NCBI GenBank assembly: GCA_946408295.1 | Contig: CAMJRT010000003.1 | Location: 1-19,322, forward strand | Direction: 5' to 3' | Length of the DNA stretch: 19,322 nucleotides | Source: an uncultured Bacteroidales bacterium | GTDB taxonomy: Bacteria; Bacteroidota; Bacteroidia; Bacteroidales; UBA932 | Shown here: positions 18,099 to 19,322 of the stretch, in pieces | Position numbering within the stretch: position 1 is the stretch's first letter | Layout: each line of letters begins with the position of its first letter | Position numbers and translations under genes: made by a program | The notes under the pieces: model-generated | Told to the model about the DNA's origin: nothing | The model's input: only the letters and a program-made list of their open reading frames with translations | The model's database searches: none

Positions 18099-19322
18099 TT
18101 AATATTGTCCTTCATCTTGTCTTGCACGGGTTACGATACTTTGGAACTTGAAATCGTCCTCGTTCGCCCGTACAATGGAATCAATCGCCTTTGCGATTGC
18201 GGTGGCGGTAAAGACATACCCCATCGTTGTCCCGTGTCCACCATAGACATATTGCGGAGTATGTCCGTAATAATCGGTGTAAAGGTCAATTAGATAAACC
18301 TTGTCAAAGATTCCCGGCATAGCACGGACAACATCATTGTACCCCTTGCTTTCTGCTCCATAACTCCACCAAGAGAACGGAGTGATTACGAAGATTTTGC
18401 AAGACGGGGTTAATTCCCGGCATAGTTGGATAATCTTCGCATAGTTCCCGGCGAAGGTGTCTGCGTTGTTGTGATAATCTTCCGTGTCTATATCCGTGGT
18501 GACATCGCCAACTGGGTTTGTGATTTCGTCCGAAGAATCGTTCGTACCAAGACAAATCGTATAGATTCCTTTCGGTTGGGAGTTGAAAGTTACCTCAAAA
18601 GTGCCATCGCTATTGTACCCGTTTTCGCTTGTCTTTCCCGGATAGGTGTCCAGCCACCCCTTTGCAGTAAGACCACCAACGGAGAAATTCGTTGCCTTCG
18701 CCCCGTACATCCTTGCGAGAATCTGCCCCCAAGACATCCGGTATATATTACGGCCTTTGTTCCCGTCCCCAATAGGGACGGCAGGACTTTCGCCACCCAC
18801 ATCCGGGGCCGCAAGATAACCGCTTGACAAGGAATCGCCGATGAATCCCAAGTTGTCAAAAATTGCGGTCATCCCAACAAAAGAAAAAGCCGAAAGCGGA
18901 ATGCCACCGACAAATACATCTTTTGCAGTTATCCCGTCATCGTTTACCTTTGCAACCTCGTTGTTGTCCGAATCGGAAAAAACGATTTCTTGGTTGTCAT
19001 TCTCCGTGGAAGATACTTCGATGTTGTCAAGTTTTGTCAGTTCTTCTTCTGCGTCCGACAAACCTTGCGACAGGGTGGACAGTTCCTGTGCGACATCAGT
19101 TCTTCCTGTTCCGGCCTCGTTGTCTTGGATGTATAGGTTTTTGAAATGCCCACCTTCCCCGTCTATCTTTCCGGCAAAGTTTCCGGCATTCGTTTCAAAA
19201 AGTACATCTTCATCCTCACCCGTTGGCTCGGTCACGGAAACGGCACTTTGTAACACATCCACTTCGGCCTCTAATTGACTGACTTCCGATTCCAACTGGA
19301 CACCCATCGCGGCACTCAACGC
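18099..19322 (-). CDS. SGNH-hydrolase tail protein (partial, cut by window edge)
   Basis: The frame is open to the right edge, so the start is missing; 407 residues are seen. The N-terminal part is a coiled coil (LESEVSQLEAEVDVLQSAVS, then SQGLSDAEEELTKLDNIE) and a linker with repeated acid patches, typical of a phage fibre. The rest is a GDSL/SGNH esterase: GFIGDSLSSGY (block I Ser), a later SVGG (block II Gly), CLGTNDSSDE (block III Asn) and GGHGTTMGY (block V His). The protein would sit at the tail and remove acyl groups from host surface glycans during adsorption. A receptor-binding role is inferred from the fusion. A/T content is higher than in the early region, which could mean recent exchange. 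Confidence 0.75.
   Translation of the reverse strand, partial: ALSAAMGVQLESEVSQLEAEVDVLQSAVSVTEPTGEDEDVLFETNAGNFAGKIDGEGGHFKNLYIQDNEAGTGRTDVAQELSTLSQGLSDAEEELTKLDNIEVSSTENDNQEIVFSDSDNNEVAKVNDDGITAKDVFVGGIPLSAFSFVGMTAIFDNLGFIGDSLSSGYLAAPDVGGESPAVPIGDGNKGRNIYRMSWGQILARMYGAKATNFSVGGLTAKGWLDTYPGKTSENGYNSDGTFEVTFNSQPKGIYTICLGTNDSSDEITNPVGDVTTDIDTEDYHNNADTFAGNYAKIIQLCRELTPSCKIFVITPFSWWSYGAESKGYNDVVRAMPGIFDKVYLIDLYTDYYGHTPQYVYGGHGTTMGYVFTATAIAKAIDSIVRANEDDFKFQSIVTRARQDEGQY

Overview
The window looks like part of a temperate, tailed double-stranded DNA phage of a Bacteroidota host, probably a siphovirus. The main evidence is coding content: terminase, tail-type genes, Rad52/Gp157/SSB recombination genes, a primase-helicase, an S24 repressor, a tyrosine integrase and an SGNH tail protein. 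Host assignment rests on three things: promoters fit the Bacteroidota pattern (TTTG-like, then TAnnTTTG), starts lack strong Shine-Dalgarno sites and have AT-rich leaders, and many proteins resemble families I associate with Bacteroidales phages. By eye the DNA is GC-rich, which would suit a high-GC Bacteroidales host, but I did not compute GC.

Layout. Almost everything is read leftward (minus strand). A divergent switch lies at about 14.72-14.89 kb, with a rightward S24/LexA-like repressor (14887-15525) and a small ORF behind it, and leftward early genes on the other side. Going leftward the early unit holds small ORFs, a leader with two stable hairpins, a Rad52-like annealing protein, Gp157, an O-like initiator with an internal iteron array, an AEP primase/RecA-fold helicase, a HTH protein, a frameshifted methyltransferase-like gene, SSB, a zinc-finger protein, a protein with a perfect 34-residue internal duplication, a RuvC-like resolvase, two overlapping genes that look like halves of one sigma factor, a stand-alone DnaA-domain-IV-like protein and a NinB-like protein. 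It continues into TerS, TerL, a probable frameshifted tail-assembly chaperone pair and an HK97-gp10-like protein, and stops at a strong terminator at 26-55. No portal or capsid gene follows TerL inside the window.

Right of the repressor are the integrase (16020-17237, minus) with its own promoter and palindromic operator candidate, a roughly 390-bp non-coding stretch with direct repeats and terminators, and the end of the late/tail module: a beta-rich protein and an SGNH-hydrolase tail protein cut by the window edge. Tail end, integrase and repressor are contiguous with no host DNA between them, which suggests a circular or packaged phage genome with attP near the integrase rather than an integrated prophage.

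How the parts work together: the repressor controls the leftward early promoter; the initiator binds the iterons in its own gene and recruits the primase-helicase; SSB, Rad52, Gp157, the NinB-like and RuvC-like proteins handle recombination and branched DNA; the split sigma and DnaA-like proteins are candidates for switching transcription to late genes. Most interesting are the intragenic lambda-like origin, the split sigma factor, the methyltransferase broken at a G7 tract, and the exact 102-bp tandem duplication.
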